Assembly: GCA_035610835.1 (NCBI GenBank) | Contig: CM069454.1 | Span: 1,675,117-1,739,116 of the forward strand | DNA length: 64,000 nt | Direction: 5' to 3' | From: Ophiura sarsii | Taxonomy: Eukaryota; Echinodermata; Ophiuroidea; Amphilepidida; Ophiuridae | Part shown: one piece after another, positions 9,223 through 22,100 of the stretch | How positions within the stretch are numbered: position 1 is the stretch's first letter | How the letters are laid out: the number at the start of each line of letters is the position of its first letter | The notes under the pieces: model-generated | Seen by the model: only the letters and a program-made list of their open reading frames with translations | What the model was told of the DNA's origin: nothing | The model's database searches: none | Program-made: the position numbers and the translations under genes

Positions 9223-10140
9223 TGAGCATGAATGTAATCGTTTGATTGTTCGTTTGTTGGATTTTTGTTTTTGTTTTTTGGTGTTTGTTAGTATATTAAT
9301 GTTTGTGTATTGGTTAGTTGATGGGTGCGGGGTGGTTTTTTGTTTGTTTGGGTGTTTTTTTTTGGGGGGGTGGGGTATTTAGAATGCTAGATTAATATGT
9401 TGACACAATAATTTCACTGTGATATATTTATTACTATTAGCGTTGTGTTTAGTTAATACTTGAAAAAGGAAAAAGGTAAATTAATTTAGTTGACACGGCT
9501 AATAAATGCTACCTCTTACAAAAACATTTAACTTTATGTTCATTTGAACTAGTATCTTTAATTTTTCTCTCAAAATTGCAAAGATCAACTTTGTATATCA
9601 TTAACGAACCTGTGTCATTTTTTATTCAAATTTAACGAAATATGCCACAGCTGTCATAAGATATGGGGTTTAATAGCACAAATATTTCCATTTCAGGCTC
9701 GACAAAACGTTTGAAAACCGCATTAGCAACACAATCTACAGCATAGTTCCGTGTCATCGGCATCAGCAAGACCTAAAATTCAGGAACCAAAGTCACATCA
9801 ATGACCATTACCAACATACAAGAGAATCCAAGAGCAGCTTAGCCACAACCACAGAACGTTGTTATTCCACAGCAGCAAGGAGGGCAAGTATACTCTTCAG
9901 TAGAAGTACACTTTCCACAGTTTCACCGTTCATATAACTAAAAAGTAATAATACTGATAAAGTAGATCCATAATTAAATGCACACGCACACCATTTTAAT
10001 AAAGAAACTTGATTATGACTGTGTATTAAATATAGCCACATTTAACATTGCTGCATACTACTATAATGTTAGTGTCGGATGGAAATCAGTATAGTCTGTA
10101 ACTGTTTATGTGTAATGTAAAGGAATGTAATTTGAATATG
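9223..10140. other. No intact gene; GT-rich then AT-rich sequence
   Basis: Positions 9235-9380 are G/T-rich simple-looking sequence (TTTGTTTGTTGG-type runs, then seven G). Near 9684-9696 a TTCCATTTCAG acceptor-like site leads into about 270 nt of open sequence with no motif. That could be a relic second exon of the recombinase, but nothing proves it. Confidence 0.4.
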
Positions 10141-11137
10141 CAGGGTGTATAACAAAAACCAGGACTCTCTTTCAGCAAGGATTAATTTAATCCTTATTGA
10201 AACCACTGAACCATGACCAATTTGATTTCATTGTCAAGTACAACTTATAAAGTTAAAATCCTTAAAAAAGGGGGAAATCCATCAATTACGGAAAATGTGA
10301 CTAACTAGGCAAGTCAACCTAATTTGGTAGTATGTTTCAATGGTAATTCACACAGTAAAGTAGAGTAACAGTGACAGGGATGATTACATATTTAAATAGG
10401 CTAAAAGGGAAATTATTTGCATTCTTCTCATGCTGAATTTTTTTATCATGCGTATGGTAAAAATTGAAGTTGATTTTACAAATCCCACAAGTATAAATGT
10501 CCTTCTCTGTCAATGATTGGTGGTATAAACAAACTACTGACATGTTTCCTACCACAACTTTCCTACATGCTGAGGCTTTCTCATGAGACCAATAAGCAAA
10601 ATTGAACATTGCACAGAAATATTCATGCATCAAATTAATGAATTATGTAGCTATTATGCCAGAATTAAGGGGAATACCAAACTAATATTTGCTATTGTTT
10701 ATAGATAGATGATTTACAATATTATTGAATGCAAAGTATTCAAATGTAAACCATGTCATTTTTTGGTTTGTATGTTTAACACTTTCCACGCGGCAGGCGT
10801 CTCTGCAGACGACATTCCAAAAGTTCACAAAATATTTCAAAAATGTCCAAATTATTGAATTTCATCACCATAATGGAATCACCATGAGAAATGTATTGAA
10901 ATAAGTACAAACATGCCTAGTATTAGTTCTGTAATCCTTGAGATAGACCTTGAAAGTTGGGAAAGGTTTCTGAACATTTTGTTTTGTACAAGGTAAAACA
11001 AATAGCTGCGTGAAAAGTGTTTTTTTCTTCAGATTTTCTTCAGATTTGCACCGACGGTGAGTTGGCATGGTCCAGTGGTTTTGAAAAAGTTTAAAAAAAA
11101 AGCGCCATGAAAAAGTCCTATTTTTTGATACACCCTG
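10141..11137. mobile_element. ~1-kb TIR-bounded DNA element, possibly mariner-like
   Basis: The left end CAGGGTGTATAACAAAAACC and the complement of the right end, CAGGGTGTATCAAAAAATAG, match over the first 11-12 bases and continue with a similar A-rich stretch and AGGACT. CAGGGTG-type ends are common in mariner/Tc1-like elements of invertebrates. The flanks (TATG, TATC) do not give an unambiguous TA duplication. Two minus-strand frames inside (about 90-100 codons) have no transposase motif, although one contains a C-x-x-C followed by several His. This is a probable non-autonomous or decayed element. Confidence 0.45.
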
Positions 11138-12015
11138 TATCACTACATGATTTTGGATCGATAATTATTTGTCTAGCATTGTGCTTGCGGGACTGCTCCT
11201 ATACCATTTGCTTTGATGGTTTATAAAATACCTGTTTGTTTCAAAATTAAGAATTTTAAGATGACGATAATTTAGGCACAGTTTGTGAATTAATATAAAG
11301 ATATGTCTTTCTCATGGTATAAGGCCAAATAAAAAAAACCTAGTTTCTCGTCCTATCTTTTGAAAATAAGGAGGATGGGGGCACTTTTGTAACAAAAAAA
11401 ACACACACAAAATGCAAAATCACCATGGTATTGCCTGATTGGTTGTGTAACTTGAGGAGGACAAGGCCTTTGTAAAATCTTTTTATTTCATAGTTTTGGG
11501 GGATTGGTTAATACAAAACCTGCTTTAAAATGCTCATTGGATTTAAACGTAAATCTATTGCCAAGATGTCAGCTGTTTAAATATTTTTGAAAAAATTTAT
11601 GGTAGAAATAACGAAAATAAAGATAGGCCTACATTACATAATTCCTGAAAAGGGATGCGCAGGGACGATAAACTACTCTGTTTTTCACTTGGCCTAACTA
11701 ATGTATTTAAATAACATGGTTCGAGTTTGATGTACTATGTTTAAATCGTGTGAAATACAGAACACAAAACATCGTATCATTGTCATTTATACGATTTTGT
11801 AAAAGGGATTGATAATCTGTCATTCCATTGAGGTGTTAGATGCTATGATCATTCATAGTGCAATTTAATCGTATAAGTTAACTACTACTTGACAACTTGA
11901 CAACAGTAAACTGGTGCGTTAATCCTTAGTATTCATCAATCTTAACCTGTTATGAACTCCTTAACTATATGAATCGTTGTTTCTATTTCCACAGCTTTAT
12001 TGGTCATATCAATGT
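11138..12015. other. No gene recognised
   Basis: AT-rich sequence without a supported coding frame, RNA gene or repeat. Confidence 0.45.
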
Positions 12016-12232
12016 CCATTGTTTGTTAACGTCGATATCTACGAAAGCACTACCGGATGTCTCAATCGTGCAATGTCAACATAATCGGTTGCCCCTCGCA
12101 ACGTGCATTATATGACAATACTTTTAGATAATGCATGGGTCAACATTAGAAAGTGTAGCGATTATGTTGACCTTGCACGATTGAGACTTCCGGTAGTGCA
12201 TTCGTAGATATAATCGACGTTAACAACAATGG
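12016..12232. mobile_element. ~217-bp foldback (MITE-like) element
   Basis: Left arm 12016-12088 (CCATTGTTTGTTAACGTCGA ... CACTACCGGATGTCTCAATC ... CAACATAATCG) is matched by the complement of 12157-12232 with few differences. The spacer is about 68 bp. There is no coding content. The arms differ in sequence from those of the two other foldbacks (355-1010 and 8378-8566). Confidence 0.75.
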
Positions 12233-12589
12233 ATAATGAACAATGGAATGAGCTCTAGAAGTGTATGTGGCGATAGTGATGAGCTAATCGAGTGCGCGCG
12301 TGCATATTTTTGTTTTTATGTTTACATAACAAACAGAGTCGCGCGATCATGTTCATGAATGTCGAAAAAATGATGGGTCAACCATGTCTGCATCCTAGCC
12401 ACATCCTACTACATCAGTGTATTCATCTAGGTAAACATGGAGTTTTCTACATATTTTGGTCAACTAATTTTCAAAAAAAATGTCGCCCTCTGTAGTCAAT
12501 GATATGAACATCCCTACCCTAGCATAGGCTATACCTTTTAATTGAAAAAAATATCTATATTATCGACTCGCACATAGAAACGATTGGTT
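12233..12589. other. No gene recognised
   Basis: Short spacer between the foldback and the satellite. The TTTATGTTTACATAACAAACAGAG segment (about 12310-12335) resembles sequence near 8146-8170, so a dispersed repeat may touch both places. Confidence 0.4.
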
Positions 12590-14860
12590 CTTTAAAAAAA
12601 TGAATTATTTATCCAAACATTAATAATGATATTTGCGTCCATTTTCCAAATTTTGACATTTGTCGGTCAGACTCAGGCCTACTTATTTTTTTTATTTTAA
12701 ATGCTAATAATTTCTATACGAAAGACATTTTTGTCATGAAATTGATTGCGACTTGACTTTTTTGTATCATCGATCTCATATGTACCCCCAAAAATGAATT
12801 ATTTAACAAAATAATGGTATTTGGGCTAATTTGTCAAATTTTGATATTTGTCAGTCAAGCCGAGAATTTAAAAAAAAAATGTTATGATTTCTATGCGAAT
12901 TACTTTTTTGTCGTCAAATTGATTGCGGCTTAACTTTTTTGTATCATTGATCTCATACGTACCAAAAAGAAATTGAATTATTTAACCAAATAATGGTATT
13001 TGGGCTATTTTTTCAAATTTTGATATTTGTCGGTCAAGCCTAGAATTAAAAAAAAATCATTAAGCCTATGATTTCTATGCAAACTTTTTTTTGACTTTTT
13101 TGTATCATCGATCTCATATGTACCCCCAAAAATGAATTATTTAACCAAATAATAGTATTTGGGCTAATTTTTCAAATTTTGATATTTGTCGGTCAAGCCT
13201 AGAATTTAAAAAATAATAATTATGATTTCTATGCAAATTACTTTTTGTTGCCGAATTGATTGCGGCTTGACTTTTTGTATCATTGATCTCATACGTACCA
13301 ACAAAAATTGAATTATTTAACCAAATAATGGTATTTGGGCTATTTTTTCAAATTTTGATATTTGTCGGTCAAGCCTAGAATTAAAAAAAATAAATCATTA
13401 AGCCTATGATTTCTATGCAAACAACTTTTTGTCGTCAAATTGATTGCGACTTGACTCTTTTGTATCATTGAGTTACTTAACCAAATAATGGTATTTAGGC
13501 TAATTTTTCACATTTTGATATTTGTCGGTCAAGCCTAGAATTTAAAAAATAATAATTATGATTTCTATGCGAATGACTTTTGTTGCCGAATTGATTGCGG
13601 CTTGACTTTTTTACATCATCGATCTCATATGTACCAAAAAAAATTGAATTATTTAACCAAATAATGGTATTTGGGCTATTTTTTTCAAATTTTGATATTT
13701 TTCGGTCAAGCCTAGATTTTAAAAAAAAATTGTTATGATTTCTATGCAAATTACTTTTTTGTGGTCAAATTGATTGCGGCTTGACTTTTTTGTATCATCG
13801 ATCTCATACGTACCAAAAAATGTTTGAATTATTTAACCAAATAATGGTATTTGGGCTAATTTTTCAAATTTTGATATTTGTCAGTCGAGTCTAGAATATA
13901 AAAAAAAATTGTTATGATTTATATGCGAACAACTTTTTTGTCGTCAAATTGATTGCGACTTGACTTTTTGTATCATCGATCTCATACGTACCCAAACAAA
14001 ATTGAATTATTTAACCAAATAATGGTATTTGGGCTAATTTGTAAATTTGTAAATTTGTCGGTCAAGCCTAGAATTAAAAAAAAAATCATTATGATTTCTA
14101 TGCGAATGACTTTTTTGTCGCCAAATTGATTGCGGCTTGAGTTTTTTGTATCATCGATCTCATATGTACCAACAAAAATTGAATTACTTAACCAAATAAT
14201 GGTATTTGGGCTCATTTTTCAAATTTTGATATTTGTCGGTCAAGCCTAGAATTTAAAAAAAAAATGTTATGATTTCTATGCGAATTACTTTTTTGTCGTC
14301 AAATTGTTTGCAGCTTAACTTTTTTGTATCATTGGTCTCATACGTACCCAAACAAAATTGAATTATTTAACCAAATAATGGTATTTTGGCTAATTTGTCA
14401 AATTTTGATATTTGTCGGTCAAGCCTAGAATTAAAAAAATAATAATTATGATTTCTATGCGAATGACTTTTTTTTTGTCACCAAATTGATTGCGGCTTGA
14501 GTTTTTTGCATCATCGATCTCATACGTACCCAGACAAAATTGAATTATTTAACCAAATAATGGTATTTGGGCTAATTTTTCAAATTTTGATATTTTAGAA
14601 TTTAAAAAATTAAAAAAATTCTATGAGAATGATTTTTTTGTCGCCAAATTATTGCGGCTTGACTTTTTTGTATCATGGATCTCATACGTATTTAAAAAAA
14701 ATTAAAATAATCATATAATGATATTTGGGGCCATTTTCCAAATTTCGACATTTGGTGGTCAGGCAAATTAAAATAAACCTTATGATTTCTATGCGAATAT
14801 AATATTATATATAATTGTTGTCGTCAAATTGATTTCATAGGTAATTAAAAAGGTGATAAA
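12590..14860. repeat. ~178-bp satellite, about 13 copies
   Basis: The block GAATTATTTAACCAAATAATGG recurs at about 12970, 13133, 13310, 13645, 13824, 14003, 14183, 14359 and 14541, with degenerate versions at 12601, 12790, 13467 and 14700. Typical spacing is 176-180 bp. Each monomer continues with TTTGATATTTGTCGGTCAAG, an A-run, TTATGATTTCTATGCGAA, AAATTGATTGCGGCTTGACT and ATCATCGATCTCATACGTAC. Copies vary in A/T homopolymer lengths and a few lack about 15-20 bp. The edge monomers are the most diverged, as expected of a satellite homogenised from the centre. Confidence 0.85.
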
Positions 14861-16292
14861 ACAACAAAATGCAACAATGAATGAAACTGTAAAGTGCAAG
14901 CGAATGGCAGTAACAAAACAAGTAAATAAAGATGAATGATCGAATCTTTTTGACAAAAATAAATAATCACACTAGAGTTAAGATTACATTATGTTGATAT
15001 TCATGCTGATCAAATTACGGGCGAAATATCTGTTTTCAATCGACTACGAAAACTAATCTCAGCCATTCAATACATCGCGAGACTGCCGCATTATGCGTAT
15101 TCGCTGTCAATCGAAAGCAAAATCCATTTTACCGCAAAGCTTTTTTAAATTGCCTCTTTATTCAGTTTAAAGAAATATTAAGCCAAGTTTTCAATTAGCG
15201 TTTGCCTGGACTGTCGGTATACAAAGACGAATTTACAAAATTATTAACTTTAATCGATCGCGGCTATTCCGTTCAAAAAGCGCATGTGTGTAATGCCTTG
15301 TTTTACGATGTAAACAATAATATCATATGCCGCCGGGCGATCAGCTGATCGATGTTGAGAGAACACAATGCGCATGCTCTAATCAGTTTCGTTCATCTCT
15401 CGTCGGTGATGGCGTAACGAATAAGATAGCCCCTCGGCCCTCGTGTTTGTGAGGATTGTTTGTTTATTTTGTTTTAACATTATGCATACATTAGGAAGTT
15501 CAAAATGATGTTTTGGAATTCAATCAGGCAACTTTCAAATTTGACTATCATGTCACACTTTGTGTACGCAACTTCGTGGAAGGACCCATGTTCATCTTAA
15601 TAAACTGTTTATGTAAAGATTATTACATTACTGTTTCTGTCTATTCTTCTTTGTATATTGAGCATTTTGTGTACAAATTTTCACTTCACTCAAACTTTCA
15701 CCAGCCCCATTCCATTTAAATGGAATTTGCATTTCAACTCTTGCTAATTAATAGACAAGCATGTCTATATAAATTACATGCTACAATTGTATTGGTGACA
15801 AAACGTAATGATATACCACTTATGAGTACTGACTCTTGTCCCTGCGTAGAAAGGCAACATTTTTCTTGTCCGCATGGTCCCCGCTAAGTCCTAGGTCCCA
15901 CAGGGCCAAGGTTGCAACCGGAAAGTACATTAATCAAATCAAACTTTTTACATTCACACCTGAATACACTCTACAGGCCACATCAAACACCAACGGCAGC
16001 TCTGTCAGCAATTCATTCTTATGGTTGAATCAAATACAAAGCAAACCCTTTAGAACCAACAAATGGGTTTCAAATATTATCTCCCACACAATAAATCCAA
16101 ACCACTTCATAATCATTTCATTTTCATACCATCACTCTCCGCCCGTCCTCCATGGTTCTGGTCAGATCCTAACATATCATGTTAAAACCAATACAATGTC
16201 AATAACCGCCCTATTGATAACCACTAAATCTGACACTGCTAAACCCCATCAACCGCGAAACTCGAAAACCGCGAAACCCGAGAACCGCTCTA
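14861..16292. other. No gene recognised
   Basis: An open frame at about 15836-16333 crosses into the array and lacks motifs, so it is not accepted. Near 16250-16290 the motif CCGCGAAAC / CCGAGAACC is reiterated a few times before the block ends. Confidence 0.45.
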
Positions 16293-17223
16293 GTTTAACT
16301 TGTTCTTCCCTATATTCAAACCCAATAAAATAGGAGGAAACAAAATATTCGACAAGGAGGGACACACAACTACAAAATGTCCAAATTGATTCACCGACGA
16401 CGCGGACACACTATAATATAAAGAACGAGGAATCATACTATAGTGAAATTATGCAATATATATTTGTTAGTTGTCAAAGGATCCCATTTTAGTCCACCCT
16501 TTTTGTTTCGATGCATGGTATTATCATCACACACATGTACAGCAGCTATGTTTATTGTACCATTCAAAGATAGACACATTTTTGACCATTTGCGCATTAT
16601 TTAAAATCAAAAGGCTTTGCCATCGTCACCTGTGATTGCGGTATATGAATAGAATCACAAAGCTGAAAGTGATGGACTTTGAACATTTACCATAACTATA
16701 GAGCATGTTTCTACTTGGGAAATTAACGGTAATTACCGCTTATTTGCCCAGTAGAAACAGCCAGATAACGCTTATTAACGCTAAGTTTTGTAACCATAAA
16801 AACCTTTTCAAACCATGGTTTGTTAATTGTGATTAGCGCTAACTCGCACAGTAAAAACAACCACCCATTAAATCCTTACGCTAAGTTCTTGTGATTCAGT
16901 AGTATACACGTACATCCGGGATTATACGCACTGTGACTATGTGTTTACAACGAATATCATTTTCTTATTTGGTATTTGTTTTGTTAACATGCAATGTTAA
17001 AAAATAAATCGTTATCAATCTTTATAAATAATGTGCAGTCTTTGATAGCAAATTATCACAAGGTAACTAACCAAATATATTTCAATAACAAAATCAAAAT
17101 TAGAATAACCCTAACCCCCGGTTTAGTGTTTTTAAATAATCTGAGATATATCTTTGCAAGTATTTTAGAAATAGAATCCCAAAGTTGAGTACAGTCTTTT
17201 TGCGACTCTTTTTGACTCATCAC

Positions 17224-18121
17224 CTTGTAGAACATTTTACCTGTTGCGTCAAGCACACACACTTCAGCTGTACTAATATCTCCCAATGCGTCACCAGCGG
17301 TTAAACCACCCAATGTAATTGTAGTACATTCAACATCTTCAATATCATCGTCAACCTTAGCCTCAATGAAATCGACTAATCGTTTTTCGGTGTCCCCTGC
17401 CGCTAATGCTACCGTTCCGTCAACAGTAAAACCGATATCGGTGTCATCGGCAATCGTTATTGCTTAACACAAAATAAATATAATACATAAGATGGTGGAC
17501 ACCAAGTAAATAGGTGTGCAATTCTGAAAAGGATCACATACTATTGCTTTTAAGGACAATTTATTATGTATGCATTAAATTATCGGGTTATTTTGTAACA
17601 TGTAATTTATGCAACATTGGAGATACCTATATTAGACCCTTCATATTTCATTTTATCATTATAACGAAATGACATTGGACCATATTTGTGTACCATGTAA
17701 TATGTGCAACATTGGAGATACTTAAATTAGACACTGCGCAATCCATTTTATTATTATTACGAAATGACATTGAAGCACTAATTACGCCATAATGGTCTCC
17801 ATATTAAAATGTTGGAACAAACCTTTCAATGGGACTTGAATTGTTCCATTTATGATGTTACAACGAGGCTTTATGTAGCATATTTATCCCAATTTGAAAA
17901 ACATGCTCGAACAATTACGCAGATCACACCTTAAGCGGGGAGGTCACTATCGGTATTGCATAGCGCCGGGCAGGCGTTAGAAGTGCTTGTACCAACATAT
18001 TAGGATTTTCCAACATACTACGAATAGGAGTTTTACCTGCATTTCCTGTTGCACCACCATCCGCCACAACTGTTAGACTCAGTTTGCTTCCTTCTAAAAC
18101 AAAATACTGTTCATCGGCAAG
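17224..18121 (-). CDS. Calx-beta-like domain exon pair, copy 3
   Basis: Exon B is 18037-18121 and exon A is 17224-17462. Residues are the G-D-I-S / E-D-V-E type. The glycine codon in the A-G-D-T-E-K segment is GGG instead of GGC (silent). The tract before exon B lacks one A (GAAAGAAAAG on the plus strand), shared with copy 4. Confidence 0.6.
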
Positions 18122-19169
18122 CTGTAGTACACCTGAAAATGAAAGAAAAGTAACAGTTGTCCGTTAAATTCACCATTGTTTAGTTGTTTTAATTTGTACT
18201 ACGTTTAGATTCCTCATTTACCATTGTTACGTATAGATTGTTTAACTTGTTCTTCCCTATATTCAAACCCAATAAAATAGGAGGAAACAAAATATTCGAC
18301 AAGGGGGGACACACAACTACAAAATGTCCAAATTGATTCACCGACGACGAGGACACACTATAATATAAAGAACGAGGAATCATACTATAGTGAAATTATG
18401 CAATATATATTTGTTAGTTGTCAAAGGATCCCATTTTAGTCCACCCTTTTTGTTTCGATGCATGGTATTATCATCACACACATGTACAGCAGCTATGTTT
18501 ATTGTACCATTCAAAGATAGACACATTTTTGACCATTTGCGCATTATTTAAAATCAAAAGGCTTTGCCATCGTCACCTGTGATTGCGGTATATGAATAGA
18601 ATCACGAAGCTGAAAGTGATGGACTTTGAACATTTACCATAACTATAGAGCATGTTTCTACTTGGGAAATTAACGGTAATTACCGCTTATTTGCCCAGTA
18701 GAAACAGCCAGATAACGCTTATTAACGCTAAGTTTTGTAACCATAAAACCTTTTAAAACCATGGTTTGTTAATTGTGATTAGCGCTAACTCGCACAGTAA
18801 AAACAAACACCCATTAAATCCTTACGCTAAGTTCTTGTGATTCAGTAGTATACACGTACATCCGGGATTATACGCACTGTGACTATGTGTTTACAACGAA
18901 TATCATTTTCTTATTTGGTATTTGTGTTGTTAACATGCAATGTTAAAAAATAAATCGTTATCAATCTTTATAAATATTGTGCAGTCTTTGATAGCAAATT
19001 ATCAAAAGGTAACTAACCAAATATATTTCAATAACAAAATCAAAATTAGAATAACCCTAACCCCCAGTTTAGTGTTTTTAAATAATCTGAGATATATCTT
19101 TGCAAGTATTTTAGAAATAGAATCCCAAAGTTGAGTACAGTCTTTTTGCGACTCTTTTTGACTCATCAC

Positions 19170-22100
19170 CTTGTAGAACATTTTACCTGTTGCGTCAAGC
19201 ACACACACGTCAGCTGTACTAATATCTCCCAATGCGTCACCAGCGGTTAAACCACCCAATGTAATTGTAGTACATTCAACATCTTCAATATCATCGTCAA
19301 CCTTAGCCTCAATGAAATCGACTAATCGTTTTTCGGTGTCGCCTGCCGCTAATGCTACCGTTCCGTCAACAGTAAAACCGATATCGGTGTCATCGGCAAT
19401 CGTTATTGCTTAACACAAAATAAATATAATACATAAGATGGTGGACACCAAGTAAATAGGTGTGCAATTCTGAAAAGGATCACATACTATTGCTTTTAAG
19501 GACAATTTATTATGTATGCATTAAATTATCGGGTTATTTTGTAACATGTAATTTATGCAACATTGGAGATCCCTATATTAGACCCTTCATATTTCATTTC
19601 ATCATTATAACGAAATGACATTGGACCATATTTGTGTACCATGTAATATGTGCAACATTGGAGATACTTAAATTAGACACTGCGCAATCCATTTTATTAT
19701 TATTACGAAATGACATTGAAGCACTAATTACGCCATAATGGTCTCCATATTAAAATGTTGGAACAAACCTTTCAATGGGACTTGAATTGTTCCATTTATG
19801 ATGTTACAACGAGGCTTTATGTAGCATATTTATCCCAATTTGAAAAACATGCTCGAACAATTACGCAGATCACACCTTAAGCGGGGAGGTCACTATCGGT
19901 ATTGCATAGCGCCGGGCAGGCGTTAGAAGTGCTTGTACCAACATATTAGGATTTTCCAACATCAAAGTCACTTGAAGACCACGCACCTCTGACGGAGAGG
20001 ACGATAATATTGCGTCCTCATGCTCCATGGTATACAGATTCTCTAAGAACTGCCAAAACAGAACGTCGACGTAAGGAGCGCAAATGGCTTCACTCTGGAT
20101 TCGCAGTTCACAAGGAGCTGTATAAAGAAGAGTGTGACAAATACAAAGCACTTCTGATTGAAACTAAAACAGACTACCACAAAAAGGAAATCACTGAATC
20201 GAATCAGCGTGATCTTTTTCGTGCAGTTGATAAACTGTCAAAGCCGAAGACATCTGCTGTATTTCCTCACCATGAGAATCCAAAAGATCTGGCAGATTCC
20301 TTTGCAAAGTTTTTCAGTGATAAAGTAGACAATCTACGCAGTGATTTGGAAGGCGTAGCACCACCTCTCTCTGTCCAAGTACAGGAAACATGTTCCTCTT
20401 GTTGTGATGAATTCGTCGAAGTTTCTGAAGAAGTGGTTGCCAAAGCAATCAGATCTGCCAACATTACATCCTGTCCACTAGATCCACTTCCTGTGAGCCT
20501 TTTCAAACTCTGCTTAAATGATCTTTTGCCAATAATCACGAGGATCGTCAATTCATCTCTATCCTCTGGAATGTTTCCTTCAGACCTAAAGAAAGCCCGC
20601 ATAATCCCGTTACTGAAGAAACCAACACTTGACAGAGACATTTTAGCCAACTATCGTCCAATCTCCAACTTGGCTTTTCTAGGTAAAGTAATCGAGAGAA
20701 TCGCAGTCAACCAATTGCAGAAATACCTCCATGACAACCATCTCAATACTCCGTTGCAGTCTGCGTATAGACCTTACCATAGCACAGAAACAGCACTGTT
20801 GAAAGTTCAGAACGACATCCTCACAGCTTTGGACCATGGAAAAGAAGCCATGCTTGTGCTACTCGATTTCAGCGCTGCCTTTGATTTGTTAGACCATGAT
20901 AAACTGCTGTGTCGGCTTTCGTCTCGCTATGGTGTCAAGGGAAAGGCATTGCAGTGGCTCTCATCCTACTTGCAAGGTCGTACCCAATGTGTCGCAATTA
21001 AGGACATCACGTCAGACCCTGTCGCGCTGAAGTACGGGGTACCCCAAGGATCCGTCGCTGGGCCATTGGCCTTTGTGTTATTCAGTGCTCCTTTACTTGA
21101 CATAATTGCTGCCCACGGTATCTTCACCACTGCATATGCTGATGATACACAGCTGTATGTGACATTTTCACCTAAAGATCGTGACCAGGCGGTGATGAAA
21201 CTTGAGAACTGTATTGCTGATATCCGCTCATGGTGTAAACAAAATAAACTCGCACTAAATGACACCAAGACAGAGCTGCTTTACTTCTCGTCACCGTATA
21301 GACACAACCCATGGCTGCCGTCAATCAAAATTGGAAATGCCGTCGTACAACCATCAGAGAAAGCCCGCAACCTTGGAGTCATCATGGATTCTTCACTCAA
21401 CATGTCTCTTCAAGTGAACCATGTTTGTAAGACTGCAATCCACGCGATAAGGAAGATCGGTAAGATTCGCCAGTACCTAGACCAAGATGCAACAATCAGA
21501 TTGGTACACGCATTTGTTACATCCAGATTGGATTCTTGCAATTCCCTCCTCTTCGGACTGTCGGAACGCGAGATCAGCAAAATCCAACGTGTACAGAACA
21601 TCGCTGCCCGTCTGGTTGCTCGCACACCTCGACACGCGCACATAACACCAGTGCTGCATAAGCTACATTGGCTACCGATACGACAGAGATTAGCGTATAA
21701 GATCTTGCTTCTCGTCTTCAAAGCTCTCAATGGATTGTCGCCGAAGTATATCATTGACATGATCCAAGTCTATATACCATCTAGAGCATTAAGATCCGCC
21801 TCTACTTATCGCTTGAAGCAGGTAATGCCATCTACAAAAACCTTTGGTGCTCGCTCCTTCCTCTACGCGGCTGCCCATCTTTGGAATGGCATTCCTGTTA
21901 CCCTGCGCCATTCACCAACTTTAGACGTCTTCAAATCCAAACTCAAGACACATCTCTTTACATTGCATTTTGACACACCTTAATTTGCTGCCCATGTTAT
22001 TTTACATTAATCTGTTGTTATTTCTCCATTATTGCTTTTAACCCTGACGATTGTTGCAATCGGGAGCAAGAAACCGGCTTTCTTGCTGTGAGTGAAGTGC

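Larger units (their letters stand above)
7175..16292. other. 9.1-kb block interrupting the tandem array
   Basis: Array sequence stops at ...TAGATTGTT (7174) and resumes at GTTTAACTTG (16293), exactly where it left off apart from a repeated GTT. The interior has no tandem-unit sequence. It contains a mosaic of repeats: polyC, two foldbacks, a recombinase remnant, a TIR element and a satellite. The ends (GGAGGACGGG and ACCGCTCTAG) are not inverted repeats of each other. It was either inserted as one piece with a 3-bp duplication or built up by nested insertions. Confidence 0.75.

Noticed and set aside
9074..9382. 102-codon plus-strand frame as a gene
   Set aside because: Its first part is the shifted frame of the recombinase relic and the rest is G/T-rich low-complexity sequence.
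10337..10633. Possible zinc finger in a 98-codon minus-strand frame
   Set aside because: C-x-x-C and several His are present, but the spacing does not fit C2H2 or another finger I know.
7175..16292. Helitron as explanation for the 9.1-kb block
   Set aside because: The right end CTAG fits the CTRR rule, but the left end does not begin with TC and no 3' hairpin is visible before CTAG.
15836..16333. 165-codon plus-strand frame
   Set aside because: No native ATG, low-complexity composition, and it runs across the block/array junction.
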